Assembly: GCF_019710745.1 (NCBI RefSeq)
Contig: NZ_JAHKJW010000016.1
Location: forward strand, 62,001 to 126,000
Origin: Streptomyces beigongshangae
GTDB taxonomy: Bacteria; Actinomycetota; Actinomycetes; Streptomycetales; Streptomycetaceae
Length of the DNA: 64,000 nt
Reading direction: 5' to 3'
Each line of letters starts with the position of its first letter. Position 1 is the stretch's first letter. The position numbers were made by a program, and so were the translations under genes. Below the pieces are notes generated by a model. The model ran no database searches. It saw only the letters and a list, made by a program, of their open reading frames with translations, and had not been told where the DNA came from. Of this stretch, positions 50,317 through 59,012 are shown piece after piece.

Positions 50317-50372
50317 CGACGACGGACGCCTCGCGCGGTACGTTCCAGCGACAACCGCATACGCACCATGAA

Positions 50373-50415
50373 CGAGCCCTCTCGACTGGCCCGCCGTCCC
50401 GGCCGAGGGGGCTCG
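50373..50415 (+). terminator. Hairpin terminator after the DUF397 gene
   Basis: 12-bp stem with one mismatch (CGAGCCCTCTCG 50373-50384 / 50404-50415), followed by CCCTTTCC, 57 bases after the stop. Confidence 0.65.
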
Positions 50416-50464
50416 GCCCTTTCCGCGTAAAAATGATCAGTCTTCCCACCGGTCGCACACCAAC

Positions 50465-50520
50465 CGCACACCGATCACATACCGACCACATACCGACGAC
50501 CGCATACCGACCGCATATCG
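50465..50520. repeat. 11-bp CACATACCGAC repeats upstream of the ADP-ribosylglycohydrolase-like gene
   Basis: Five units at 11-14-bp spacing, two of them exact neighbours (50476-50497). One helical turn per unit suggests a regulator-binding array in the promoter region of the next gene. Confidence 0.6.
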
Positions 50521-50611
50521 TTCCGGCCCTCAACCGAACGTCCCCGTTCGATTACAGTGCTGCCGTGTCGGCCGTACGTACGGATTCGGATCGGGATCTC
50601 AGGAGGCCTCG

Positions 50612-51781
50612 GTGGGTGCGACAGCCGGTGCCGTCTGGGGCCGTGCCGAACAGCAGGACTTCCGCAGCCGGGTGCGCGGCACGCTCCTCGGCGCGGCGGT
50701 GGGCGACACGCTCGGTTCGCCCGTCGACGGCCTCTCCATGGACCGGATCCGTGCCGCGCACGGCGCCGGGGGGCTCACGGATCTGGCCCACGGGTTCGGC
50801 AGGCGCGGAGCCGTCTCGCACCTCACCCAGCTGACCCTGTTCTCGCTCGACGGGCTGATCCGGGCCCAGGTGCGCCGGGACACCGGTGCCTGGCACCCGC
50901 CGACGGACCTGCACCGGGCGTATCTGCGGTGGGCCGCCACCCAGCGCGACTGGGGCCCCGACGAGCGGCGCAAGGAGGACGGCTGGCTGGCCCGCGAGGA
51001 GTGGCTGTACGCGCGCCGTGAGCCCCCGCGCGCCTGCCTGCTGGGACTCGGCGACGAGACCATGGGCACCCTGGACGCGCCCAAGAACCCCGACGAGCGG
51101 GGCGTGGAGGCCGCGGCCCGCTCCGCCCCGTTCGGGCTGCTGGTCGGCTGGGAGCCCCAGCTCGTCATGCAGCTCGCCGTGGAGTGCGCGGCGCAGACGC
51201 ACGGCCACCCCCTGGCGTACCTGTCGGCGGGGGCGTACGCCGTCATCGTGCACGGTCTCGCGCGCGGGGAGAGTCTCGACACCGCCGTCCAGCGGGCGTT
51301 GCAGCTGCTGGCCGCGAGGCCGGGGCAGCAGCCCGTCGCCGAGGCGCTGCAGCGGGCGCTGGGGGCCGTACGGCAGGGCATGCCGACCCCGTCGCGGGTC
51401 GAGGACCTGGCCGGGGACGGCACGGCCGAGGGGCTGCTCTCGGTGGCGGTGTACTGCGCGCTGGTCGGCGAGGACACCCGCCACGGGCTGTGCCTGTCGG
51501 TGAACCACGGCGGCGCGTCGGGGGCCGCCGGCGCGCTCACCGGCGCGCTGCTCGGCGCCCTGCACGGCGAGACGGCCCTTCCGCCGTCCTGGCTGGCCGA
51601 GCTGGAGGGCCGCCCCACCATGCTCGTCCTCGCGGACGACTTCGCGATGGAGATGACCCAGGGACCGGCCCTGCACGGCCCGGCGGGCTCCTCCCCCGGC
51701 TGGCTCGCCCGCTACCCGCGGGGGTACGCGGCGCTGTCGGGCGGGACGCCGGTCCCTGCGGGGCTGACCGCCCAGACCTGA
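50612..51781 (+). CDS. ADP-ribosylglycohydrolase-fold protein lacking usual metal ligands
   Basis: A 389-residue all-helical DraG/ARH-fold protein starting with 'FRSRVRGTLLGAAVGDTLGSPVDG', the family opening. In active enzymes a TDDT-type motif follows and a GGD(T/S)DT motif comes near the end. Here the first site reads 'GAVSHLTQLTLFSLDGLIRA' and the last 'VNHGGASGAAGALTGALLGALHG', so the metal-binding aspartates are gone. It may be a binding protein or have another activity. GTG 50612 with AGGAGG ideally placed. Flanked by an 11-bp repeat array and a strong terminator. Confidence 0.8.
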   Translation: MGATAGAVWGRAEQQDFRSRVRGTLLGAAVGDTLGSPVDGLSMDRIRAAHGAGGLTDLAHGFGRRGAVSHLTQLTLFSLDGLIRAQVRRDTGAWHPPTDLHRAYLRWAATQRDWGPDERRKEDGWLAREEWLYARREPPRACLLGLGDETMGTLDAPKNPDERGVEAAARSAPFGLLVGWEPQLVMQLAVECAAQTHGHPLAYLSAGAYAVIVHGLARGESLDTAVQRALQLLAARPGQQPVAEALQRALGAVRQGMPTPSRVEDLAGDGTAEGLLSVAVYCALVGEDTRHGLCLSVNHGGASGAAGALTGALLGALHGETALPPSWLAELEGRPTMLVLADDFAMEMTQGPALHGPAGSSPGWLARYPRGYAALSGGTPVPAGLTAQT

Positions 51782-51834
51782 CGGGCTGACGGGCTGACGG
51801 GCTTGACGAGCTGACGAGCTGACGGCCTGACGTG
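51779..51834. repeat. 8-bp CTGACGGG repeat
   Basis: Six to seven drifting copies of CTGACGGG/CTGACGAG right after the stop codon of the ADP-ribosylglycohydrolase-like gene. Confidence 0.8.
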
Positions 51835-51897
51835 CCCGGCGGGTTTGCCCAGCAGCCACCCCGCCGGTCGCCCGATGCCGGTCGCCGAGCACGCGTG

Positions 51898-51929
51898 GGG
51901 GTGGCCGCTCGTCGAGGAGCGGCCACCCC
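51898..51929. terminator. Bidirectional hairpin terminator
   Basis: Perfect 13-bp stem (51898-51910 / 51917-51929) with GTCGAG loop between the convergent ADP-ribosylglycohydrolase-like and symporter genes. Confidence 0.8.
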
Positions 51930-51978
51930 GCTGCCACGCCGGCGCGCGACGGTACGGGCCCGGCGCCCGGCGCCCGGT

Positions 51979-53544
51979 TCAGTCCTTGGCCGGTGTGCCC
52001 ACCACGTCGTCCGCCGGGCCGGCCGGGGCCGGTACCGCCGCCGCGGCGGAACCGCCGTCGTCCGAGTTGATCTTCGCGATGAGCGCGTCCCGTTCCGGGG
52101 TGTCCTCCGGCTTCACATAGCCGATGAGGACATAGAGGACGAGCGAGACCGCGAGCGGGATGGACACCTGGTACTGGAGCGGGACCCCGCCGTCGACGTT
52201 CCAGCTGATCGGGTAGTTGACCAGCCAGAAGGTGACCAGGCCGATGCCCCAGCTGATCAGCGCCGCCGTCGGGCCGCTCCTGCGGAACCACGGGAGCAGG
52301 CCCAGCATCAGCGGGATCGCGATCGGGCCCATCAGACCGGCCACCCACTTGATGACGACGGTGATGATGTCGCCGAAGAAGTCGGAGTTGACCTGGGTCG
52401 CGATGGCCATCGACAGGCCGAGGAAGAGCAGCGTGGCCCAGCGTGCGGCCAGCAGCCCCATCCGGGTGTCCCATTCGCGGGCCTTGCGCGAGACCGCGGG
52501 CATGATGTCGCGGGTGACGACCGCCGCGATGGCGTTGGCGTCCGAGGAGCACATCGCCATGGTGTGGGAGAAGAAGCCGACGATGACCAGGCCCAGCAGG
52601 CCGTGCGGCAGCAGCTGTTCGGCCATCAGCGCGTACGAGTCGGCCGGCACGTCGGTCTCGATGATCAGCGGCGCGACCCACATGGGGAAGAACAGCACCA
52701 GCGGCCAGACCAGCCAGAGCGCGGCGGACAGGGCGCCCGAGCGGGTGGCGGACTTCGCGGAGTCCGTGGCCATGTAGCGCTGGGCCTGGTTCCACATGCC
52801 GCCGTTGTACTCGAAGGTCTTGATGAAGAGGTAGGCGATCAGGAAGACCATCATGTACGGGCCGGCCAGCGGCTTGGTGTGCCCGTCGAGCGCGGGTTCG
52901 TCCCAGACGCTCCACAGGGTGCTGAAGCCGTTCAGCTCGGCCATGACCGCGATGAGCATCGCGATACCGGCGACGAACTGGATGATGAACTGGCCCAGTT
53001 CGGTCAGCGCGTCCGCCCAGAGCCCGCCGACCGTGCAGTAGACGGCCGTCACGGCGCCGGTGATGAGGATGCCCATGTTGAGCGAAACGCCGGTGAAGAC
53101 GGACAGGAGGGTCGCGATGGCGGCCCACTTGGCGCCCACGTCCACGATCTTCAGCAGCACGCCGGACCAGGCGAGGGCCTGCTGGGTGGGCAGGTCGTAG
53201 CGGTTCTTCAGGTACTCCAGCGGCGAGGCCACGTGCAGCCGTGAGCGCACCCGGTTGAGCCGGGGCGCGAACAGCTTCGCGCCGATCGCGATACCGATGG
53301 CGATGGGGAAGGACCAGGTGACGTAGGACGTGACGCCGTACGTGTACGCGATGGCCGCGTAACCCGTGAACATGACCGCGCTGTAGCCGGACATGTGGTG
53401 CGAGATGCCCGACAGCCACCACGGCATCTTGCCGCCGGCGGTGAAGAAGTCGCTGACGTTGTCGACCCGTTTGTGGGACCAGACACCGATCGCGACCATC
53501 ACCCCGAAATAGCCGATGAGCACGGCCCAGTCGAGACCGTTCAT
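51979..53544 (-). CDS. Sodium:solute symporter (SSS family)
   Basis: A 521-residue transporter of the SSS/APC fold with about 13 helices. 'DFFTAGGKMPWWLSGISHHMSGYSAVMFTGYAAIAYTYG' carries the family's N-terminal signature; 'GGLWADALTELGQFIIQFVAGI' is the helix-5 signature region; 'CSSDANAIAAVVTRDI' is in a later loop. It couples uptake of a sugar, amino acid, organic acid or similar solute to Na+. Substrate not evident. ATG 53544 with GGGAGAGG upstream. The C-terminus is Ala/Pro-rich and cytoplasmic. A short-chain dehydrogenase gene follows upstream on the same strand. Confidence 0.9.
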   Translation of the reverse strand: MNGLDWAVLIGYFGVMVAIGVWSHKRVDNVSDFFTAGGKMPWWLSGISHHMSGYSAVMFTGYAAIAYTYGVTSYVTWSFPIAIGIAIGAKLFAPRLNRVRSRLHVASPLEYLKNRYDLPTQQALAWSGVLLKIVDVGAKWAAIATLLSVFTGVSLNMGILITGAVTAVYCTVGGLWADALTELGQFIIQFVAGIAMLIAVMAELNGFSTLWSVWDEPALDGHTKPLAGPYMMVFLIAYLFIKTFEYNGGMWNQAQRYMATDSAKSATRSGALSAALWLVWPLVLFFPMWVAPLIIETDVPADSYALMAEQLLPHGLLGLVIVGFFSHTMAMCSSDANAIAAVVTRDIMPAVSRKAREWDTRMGLLAARWATLLFLGLSMAIATQVNSDFFGDIITVVIKWVAGLMGPIAIPLMLGLLPWFRRSGPTAALISWGIGLVTFWLVNYPISWNVDGGVPLQYQVSIPLAVSLVLYVLIGYVKPEDTPERDALIAKINSDDGGSAAAAVPAPAGPADDVVGTPAKD

Positions 53545-53696
53545 ATGCCCTCTCCCAGGATCGTCAGGGTCGTGAAGCGCCCGCTCATCGTGGGTTCGAT
53601 GGCATGACTGCGACAACATCCCGTACGGTCAAGGCGAGGTAAAATAGTTCAGCTCTTCGACCTCGATTCATGTCCATGAACTGCGCAACGAGGTTG

Positions 53697-54482
53697 CTAT
53701 CGCATCAGCTCCCCCGCGTTGACCAGCAACGACTGGCCCGTGATCGCCCTGGACCGGTCGGACGCCAGGAACGCCGCGGCGTCCGCCACGTCCCCGTCCG
53801 TGGCCAGCTCCGGCAGCGCCATCCGGGAGGTCAGCCGCTCCAGCACCTCGGCCTCCGGCACGCCCTCGGTGCGTGCGGCGAACCGCACGTACGCCTCCAC
53901 CGGCGGGCCCCACATCCAGCCCGGCAGCACGGTGTTCACCCGGATGCGGTGCGGTCCCAGCTCCCGCGCCAGGGAGTACATCGCGCTGGTCAGCGCGCCC
54001 TTCGAGGCCGCGTACGCCGCCTGCCGCACCTGGGAGGGGGCGGCGACGGACGACTGCGTCCCGATGACGACCACGGACCCGCCGCGCTCCTTCAGCGCGG
54101 GCAGGCAGGCGCGGGTCATCCGCAGCGTGCCGAGCAGGTTGACGTCGAGCACGGCCTGCCAGACGGTGAAGTCCGCGTCCTCCAGACCGCCGAAGTGGCT
54201 GTCCCACGCGGCCACGTGGACGACCGCGTCGAGTCGCCCGAACCGCTCGGCCGCGAGCGCGGCCAGCGCCTCGCACTGCCCCTCGTCGGTGATGTCCGTC
54301 GCCCGGTACGCGGTGTGCGCGCCGCCCGGGTCGAGTTCCGCGGCGGTCTTGGCGAGGTTGGCCTCCGTGCGCGCGCCGAGCACGGCGTTCCCGCCGTCCC
54401 GCACGACGGCCGCCGCGACCCGGTGTCCGAGTCCGGCCCCGACCCCCGAGACGACGACGGTCCTGCCCCGGAGCAACGACAT
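53697..54482 (-). CDS. Short-chain dehydrogenase/reductase (SDR)
   Basis: A 261-residue classical SDR. NAD(P) motif 'VVSGVGAGLGHRVA' (TGxxxGxG variant), 'DAVVHVAAWDS' in place of NNAG, catalytic Ser in 'IGTQSSVAAPSQ', Tyr-Lys in 'AYAASKGAL' and 'RIRVNTVLPGWMWGPPVE'. It oxidises or reduces a hydroxy/keto group of an unknown substrate. Divergent from an EthD-like protein gene with a perfect palindrome between them, so the two are probably co-regulated in a small catabolic unit, perhaps with the symporter downstream. Confidence 0.9.
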   Translation of the reverse strand: MSLLRGRTVVVSGVGAGLGHRVAAAVVRDGGNAVLGARTEANLAKTAAELDPGGAHTAYRATDITDEGQCEALAALAAERFGRLDAVVHVAAWDSHFGGLEDADFTVWQAVLDVNLLGTLRMTRACLPALKERGGSVVVIGTQSSVAAPSQVRQAAYAASKGALTSAMYSLARELGPHRIRVNTVLPGWMWGPPVEAYVRFAARTEGVPEAEVLERLTSRMALPELATDGDVADAAAFLASDRSRAITGQSLLVNAGELMR

Positions 54483-54509
54483 GTGCGGCCTCCCGGCTCT
54501 GGCGCCAGA

Positions 54510-54526
54510 TCTGACGGACCGTCAGA
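54510..54526. promoter_or_regulatory. Perfect palindrome TCTGACGG-A-CCGTCAGA
   Basis: A 17-bp perfect inverted repeat in the 91-bp divergent promoter between the SDR and EthD-like genes. CTGGCGCCAG directly before it is a second small palindrome. It resembles operators of TetR proteins that control catabolic genes; no regulator gene is adjacent. Confidence 0.65.
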
Positions 54527-54573
54527 GTAAGTGCGTCCGGAGGAGGACGGAAGGGAACGGGAGGGAGCGCACC

Positions 54574-55413
54574 ATGCCCGATGACACGCGCAGCGAGGTG
54601 TACGCGGAACTGGCCGCCGTCGGCCCGTACGGCGTGCGGCCCGGCCATGCCCTGATCACGATGGTGGAGCCGCACCCGGGCCACGAGCACGCCTACAACC
54701 GCTGGTACGAGGACGACCACTACTACGCGGGTGCGATGGCGATGCCCTGGATGTACGCCGGCCGGCGCTGGGTCGCGACCCGCGACCTCCAGCTCCTGCG
54801 CTACCCCGGGAAGTCCGCGGTCGCCCGGCCGGTCACGGCCGGCTGCTACCTCTCGACGTACTGGATCACGGACGGCCGCCACGACGACCACATGAAGTGG
54901 ACCGTGGGCATCAACAGACGGCTGAACAGGGACGGGCGGGTCTTCCAGGACCGTACGCACGTCTTCACGGCGTTCCAGGAGCACGAGGCGACGGTGTACC
55001 GGGACGGGGCGGCGGGACCGCGCGACTTCCACGCGCTGGACCACCCGTACGCGGGACTGGTGCTGCAGGTCGTCGACGCCGGGTCCGCCGCGGAGCGGGG
55101 CGAGTTGCTGGAGTGGCTGCGGTCCCGCCACCTCCCCGGGCGCCTCGCGGGCTCCCCGGCCGCCATGGTCACCGTCTTCCGGCCGACCCCGCTGCCCGGC
55201 GACCGGATGTCGTACGTGAAGCAGGTCGAGGGCGTCGACACGCGGCTCACGTTGCTGTGGTTCCTGGAGGCGGATCCGCGGGAGTGCTGGGAGGAGTGGT
55301 TCACCGGGCTGGAGGAGCAGGTGGCCGGGGCGGGGACGGGGCGGGTGGAGCTGGTGGCGCCGTTCGTCCCGACGGTGCCGGGGACCGACCGGTACGTCGA
55401 CCGGCTGCGGTGA
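54574..55413 (+). CDS. EthD-like dimeric alpha/beta-barrel protein (hypothetical)
   Basis: A 279-residue soluble protein. It appears to contain two ferredoxin-like barrels: the first with 'HALITMVEPHPGHEHAYNRWYEDDHYYAGAMAMPWMYAGRRW', where the 'NxWYeddH' text is typical of EthD-like and DUF4286-like proteins, and a second starting about residue 160 ('YAGLVLQVVDAGSAAERGELLEWLRSRHLPG'). Relatives sit in catabolic or polyketide-type clusters. No catalytic residues can be named. ATG 54574 with GGGAGGGAG upstream. Divergent from the SDR gene and likely co-regulated with it. Confidence 0.75.
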   Translation: MPDDTRSEVYAELAAVGPYGVRPGHALITMVEPHPGHEHAYNRWYEDDHYYAGAMAMPWMYAGRRWVATRDLQLLRYPGKSAVARPVTAGCYLSTYWITDGRHDDHMKWTVGINRRLNRDGRVFQDRTHVFTAFQEHEATVYRDGAAGPRDFHALDHPYAGLVLQVVDAGSAAERGELLEWLRSRHLPGRLAGSPAAMVTVFRPTPLPGDRMSYVKQVEGVDTRLTLLWFLEADPRECWEEWFTGLEEQVAGAGTGRVELVAPFVPTVPGTDRYVDRLR

Positions 55414-55420
55414 ATCGGCC

Positions 55421-55480
55421 GACCGCCCGGCGGATCAGCCGACCCTCCGGCGGATCAGCCGGCCGCCCGGCGGATCGCCC
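55421..55480. repeat. 20-bp tandem repeat, 3 copies
   Basis: Three units of GACCGCCCGGCGGATCAGCC with few differences, starting eight bases after the stop codon of the EthD-like gene. Each unit contains CCGGCGG and could fold; it may serve as a terminator region. Confidence 0.9.
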
Positions 55481-55562
55481 GGTGAATCCACGGGCTGTGC
55501 GCGGCATACACGGCGACAGGTGTTTGTTGTCCGACACACCTGTCGACGAGGGGGACTCGAAC

Positions 55563-56081
55563 ATGACCGCAGCACGTGCGTTACCGATCACCGCGGCCCT
55601 GCTCACCGGTACGGTCGCGCTCTACATCGCACTCGTCGCATTCGGGAACATCACCGACTTCGACACCAACCAGCAGTTCGTCCAGCACGTACTCGCCATG
55701 GACACCACCTTCAAGGACGAGGACCTGATGTGGCGGGCCGTGGAGTCCGAGGTGCTCCAGAACGCCGCGTACGTGGCGGTCATCATCTGGGAGACGACGG
55801 CCGCGCTCGTCCTGATCTTCGGCACGTTCCTGTGGTTCCGGCGGGACCACGTCCAGGCCCGGCGGGTCTCCACCGTGGGGCTGCTGATGCTGATGCTGCT
55901 CTTCGGCGCGGGGTTCATCGCCATCGGCGGCGAGTGGTTCGCGATGTGGCAGTCGGAGGACTGGAACGGACTGGACGCGGCGATGCGGGTGTTCCTGCTG
56001 AGCGCGGCGGTGCTGATCGTGATCCACCTGCCGGGGGTGGACCGGGAGGGGGGTTCACCCGGCCCGGGCCGTGACGGCTAG
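55563..56081 (+). CDS. DUF2165-family small integral membrane protein
   Basis: A 172-residue protein with four predicted helices (about 8-28, 70-90, 100-120 and 138-155). The periplasmic loop 'FGNITDFDTNQQFVQHVLAMDTTF' is the family signature, followed by 'WRAVESEVLQNAAYVAVIIWETTAALVLIFG' and 'GEWFAMWQSEDWNGLDAA'. DUF2165 proteins have no known function. ATG 55563; AGGGGGAC lies upstream. No operon partner. Confidence 0.9.
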   Translation: MTAARALPITAALLTGTVALYIALVAFGNITDFDTNQQFVQHVLAMDTTFKDEDLMWRAVESEVLQNAAYVAVIIWETTAALVLIFGTFLWFRRDHVQARRVSTVGLLMLMLLFGAGFIAIGGEWFAMWQSEDWNGLDAAMRVFLLSAAVLIVIHLPGVDREGGSPGPGRDG

Positions 56082-56098
56082 GAGTTTCCCCCGCCCTC

Positions 56099-56150
56099 CA
56101 GTACGTCATGAGTCACTACGTCACGAGTCAGTACGTCACGAGTACGTCAT
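56099..56150. repeat. 15-bp repeat GTACGTCAYGAGTCA, about 3.5 copies
   Basis: Units at 56101, 56116 and 56131 and a partial one at 56144. Located between the convergent DUF2165 and STAND-TPR genes. Confidence 0.85.
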
Positions 56151-56264
56151 GTGCCGCGTTGACCCCGCGCTGTCGCCGCGGTCGCATGCTTGTCCCCCTC
56201 GGGTGGGGTACCGGAGGGGGACACATGTCACGGGGGCTTCGGCTGCCGTGCGCTGCCCGGGGAG

Positions 56265-58748
56265 TCAGCCGGTGGTGGTGTCCGGGGGTGTCCGCCCGGC
56301 CCGGCGCAGGTCCTCCGCGCTGCCCGCGGTGTCGCCCAGTGCGTGTCTCGTCCGGGCTCTCGTCAGCAGCGCCCAGGAGTAGTCGGGGACCAGCTCGACG
56401 GCCCGGTCGAGGTCGGCCAGCGCCTCCTCGTACCGGCCCAGGTCGTACAGGGCTCCGCCTCGGCTCGCGAGGGCCGAGGCGTAGTCGGGTTTCAGGGCGA
56501 CGGCCCGGCCCAGCTCGGCGACGGCCTCCTCGGAACGGCCGTCGAGCCGGTGGACGTCCCCCCGTTCCGACGCGACCCAGGGGCTGTCGGGTGCGATGCG
56601 GACCGCCCGGTCGAAGTCGGCGGACGCCTTGTCCGGTGCGCCCATGGCGCGGTGCAGGCGGGCCCTGCGCACCAGCGCCCAGAGGTGGTCCGCGTCGACG
56701 GCCAGGGCCCGGTCGAAGTCGGCGAGCGCCTCGTCGTACCGGCCGAGGGCGTGCCGGCACACGGCGCGGCCGGTCAGCGGCCCGGCGTCGGCCGGGTCGA
56801 GGGCGACGGCGCGGTCGAAGTCCGCGACGGCCTCCTCGAAGCGGCCCGCCAGCCGGTGGGTCTCCGCACGCCCGGCGATGATCCACACGGTGCCGGGGGC
56901 GAGTTCGTCCGCCCGGTCGAAGTCCGCCAGCGCCGCCGGCAGGTCGCCCAGCGCGTAGTGGGTGGAACCGCGGCCGTGGTGGGCCCGGGCGAGTCCGGGA
57001 TCGAGCTCCAGGGCCCGGTCGTACTCCGCCAGGGCCCGCCGGTGCTCGCCGGCGTGGCGCAGTTCCCTGCCGCGCAGGGTGTGCGCCAGGGCCCGGCCGG
57101 CCGCGTCCGGGCCGGGGCGGGCCAGGAGCAGGTCCATCGCCCCGGCGATCCCGGCCGCCTCGTCGTCGAGGGCCTCGCCCAGCCGTGCGCCCCGTTCGGC
57201 GAGATCGGGGCTGTCCGTCGCCTCGCCCGCGTCCCGCAGCATCCGCGCCCAGCGGCCGCCGACGGCGCGGTCCTCGTGGCATGCCTCGACCAGGGCGTGC
57301 AGGGCCGCGCCGAGCGCCGCGGAGGGCCGGGCGCAGAGCAGGTGGTAGGTCTCCTCCAGGAGGAGTTCGCGCCACTCCTCGTCCGCCCACGGGTTCTCGT
57401 CCTCCCGCCCGGCCGCGGCCTCGGCCCGCCACCGCGCGAAGGCCGCCGCCAGCCGCCGGTGCCGCGCGGCCCACTCCCGCGGGGACCGGCGCCGCTCCAG
57501 GCGCAGCATCGGCGCCCGTACGACGTCGTGGTACCGCACCCGTGCCCCGCGCTCCGCGACGAACGGCAGCCCGGTCAGCCAGTCGTACAGCGCGTCCGCT
57601 CCGGCGTCGTCCGGGTGGTCGACCAGGACCCGGAACACGTCCGCGTCCAGGTGCCGGGGCAGCGCGCAGGTCCGGGCGACCTGGCGGCGGGCGTCGTCGG
57701 TCTCCCACTGCAGGAACCGTTTCACGGCGGTGGCGCTCGGGTCGCCCACGTCGTCCGGGTCGCCGGGGCGGGTCTCCGCGAGCGTCGACACGAGGACGGG
57801 CAGGCCGCCGGTGAGGCGCAGCACCTCCTTGACGACCGGTTCGGCCACGACCCCCTTCGCGGCGAGGAGGCCGCGGGCCTCGGGTTCGGTGAACGGCGCG
57901 AGCGGTACGTCCGCCACATGGCCCGTACCGCTCCAGCGGGCGGTGTCCAGGGGACGCTGTCCCGCGGTGACCACCACGACGGAGGCGGGCAGTCCGCCGT
58001 CCGCCTCGTGGCATGTGACCAGGTCGTGCAGCCACGGGTCGAGGAACGGTCCGGTCCGTTCGTACGCGTCGAGGAACAGGACGACGGACGCGGTCGCGGA
58101 GGCGGCGGTGCGCAGTTCACGCAGCAGGACGGGGGTGAGCACCCGCTCCGGGGACATCACCAGTTCGATGTCGTCGGGGTTGCGGAAACGGGCGCTCAGA
58201 CCGGCGCGCAGACGGTCCGCGCCCTGGGCGAACAGGTCGGCGGGGAGGGCGCTCGTGAGGAGGCCGGCGCCCGGGACGACGGCCTCCGCGGCCGCGAGGC
58301 CGAGTCCGACGGCGGTCCGGCTGCCGGCCGAGGGGTCCGGGGGCGTCCCCTGCCCGGGGGCGAGCGCCGCCAGGGCGGCGGCCTCCGCCTCGTGCCGCCG
58401 CTCCCGGTACACGGCGAGCCGCCGCTCCAGCTCCTTCAACCGCCGCCCCTGTCCGGCGAACTGCCGGCACACCTCCGCCATCGCCTCCGGCACGCTCCCG
58501 GCACGTTCGTCGACGTACGCCGTCAGCGCGCCGCGTTCACGTGCGAGGTGCCGCAACTCCTGGACCAGGTAGGTCTTCCCGACCCCGGCGGTGCCGTGCA
58601 CATGGAAGCGGAAGCGCCGCCCGGGGTCCCCGGCCGGGAGGTCGAGGTCCGCCAGGAACGCGGCCCGCTCGGCGTCCCGCCCGACGAACCCGGCCCGGTT
58701 GCCCCGCTGAATCAGCTCCTGCCACGACACCCCTGCCGCCCGCACCAC
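56265..58748 (-). CDS. STAND-type ATPase with C-terminal TPR repeats
   Basis: An 827-residue protein. The NTPase domain (about 20-330) has a P-loop 'GTAGVGKTYLV' (about 51) and Walker B 'SVVLFLDAYERTG'. A winged-helix-like linker and helical region follow, then from about 550 to the end at least seven TPR units of 34 residues ('AEYDRALELDPGLARAHHGRGSTHYALGD' style). This is the layout of signal-transduction ATPases (STAND/MalT-like) that oligomerise when the repeats sense a ligand. No effector domain is visible. GTG 58748 with GGGGAGG upstream. Near a second STAND protein and a lectin gene. Confidence 0.85.
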   Translation of the reverse strand: MVRAAGVSWQELIQRGNRAGFVGRDAERAAFLADLDLPAGDPGRRFRFHVHGTAGVGKTYLVQELRHLARERGALTAYVDERAGSVPEAMAEVCRQFAGQGRRLKELERRLAVYRERRHEAEAAALAALAPGQGTPPDPSAGSRTAVGLGLAAAEAVVPGAGLLTSALPADLFAQGADRLRAGLSARFRNPDDIELVMSPERVLTPVLLRELRTAASATASVVLFLDAYERTGPFLDPWLHDLVTCHEADGGLPASVVVVTAGQRPLDTARWSGTGHVADVPLAPFTEPEARGLLAAKGVVAEPVVKEVLRLTGGLPVLVSTLAETRPGDPDDVGDPSATAVKRFLQWETDDARRQVARTCALPRHLDADVFRVLVDHPDDAGADALYDWLTGLPFVAERGARVRYHDVVRAPMLRLERRRSPREWAARHRRLAAAFARWRAEAAAGREDENPWADEEWRELLLEETYHLLCARPSAALGAALHALVEACHEDRAVGGRWARMLRDAGEATDSPDLAERGARLGEALDDEAAGIAGAMDLLLARPGPDAAGRALAHTLRGRELRHAGEHRRALAEYDRALELDPGLARAHHGRGSTHYALGDLPAALADFDRADELAPGTVWIIAGRAETHRLAGRFEEAVADFDRAVALDPADAGPLTGRAVCRHALGRYDEALADFDRALAVDADHLWALVRRARLHRAMGAPDKASADFDRAVRIAPDSPWVASERGDVHRLDGRSEEAVAELGRAVALKPDYASALASRGGALYDLGRYEEALADLDRAVELVPDYSWALLTRARTRHALGDTAGSAEDLRRAGRTPPDTTTG

Positions 58749-58903
58749 CGGTCCGCCTCCCCACCGCTCCGCGCCACGTCCGGCTCCCAGTCTGGATCAA
58801 CCCGGTGTGAAAGGCCCAGGGGTTGACGGGTCACCCGTGAGCGACCGGACACGACGAGCGGTCTACCGGAGAACCCTGGCGGAAGCGGGTACGGGCCTTG
58901 CGC

Positions 58904-58939
58904 GGCGGGGCCGGGCGGAGCGCTCCGCCCGGCCCCGCC
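58904..58939. terminator. Perfect 36-bp palindrome
   Basis: 18-bp arms (58904-58921 / 58922-58939), pure GC apart from the centre, 74 bases past the stop of the lectin gene and upstream of the STAND-TPR gene. Likely lectin-gene terminator. Confidence 0.75.
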
Positions 58940-59012
58940 GCCTCCTGGGCGTCGCAAGCCGTGTCACACTCCGGTTCCGCAGATCACAGCCGCCCCCCGG
59001 GCGAGGTGCGGC

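Noticed and set aside
56190..58826. Very long plus-strand frame opposite the STAND-TPR gene
   Set aside because: The opposite strand has a clear ATPase and TPR protein. The frame is an antisense shadow caused by high GC content and has no domain or ribosome site.
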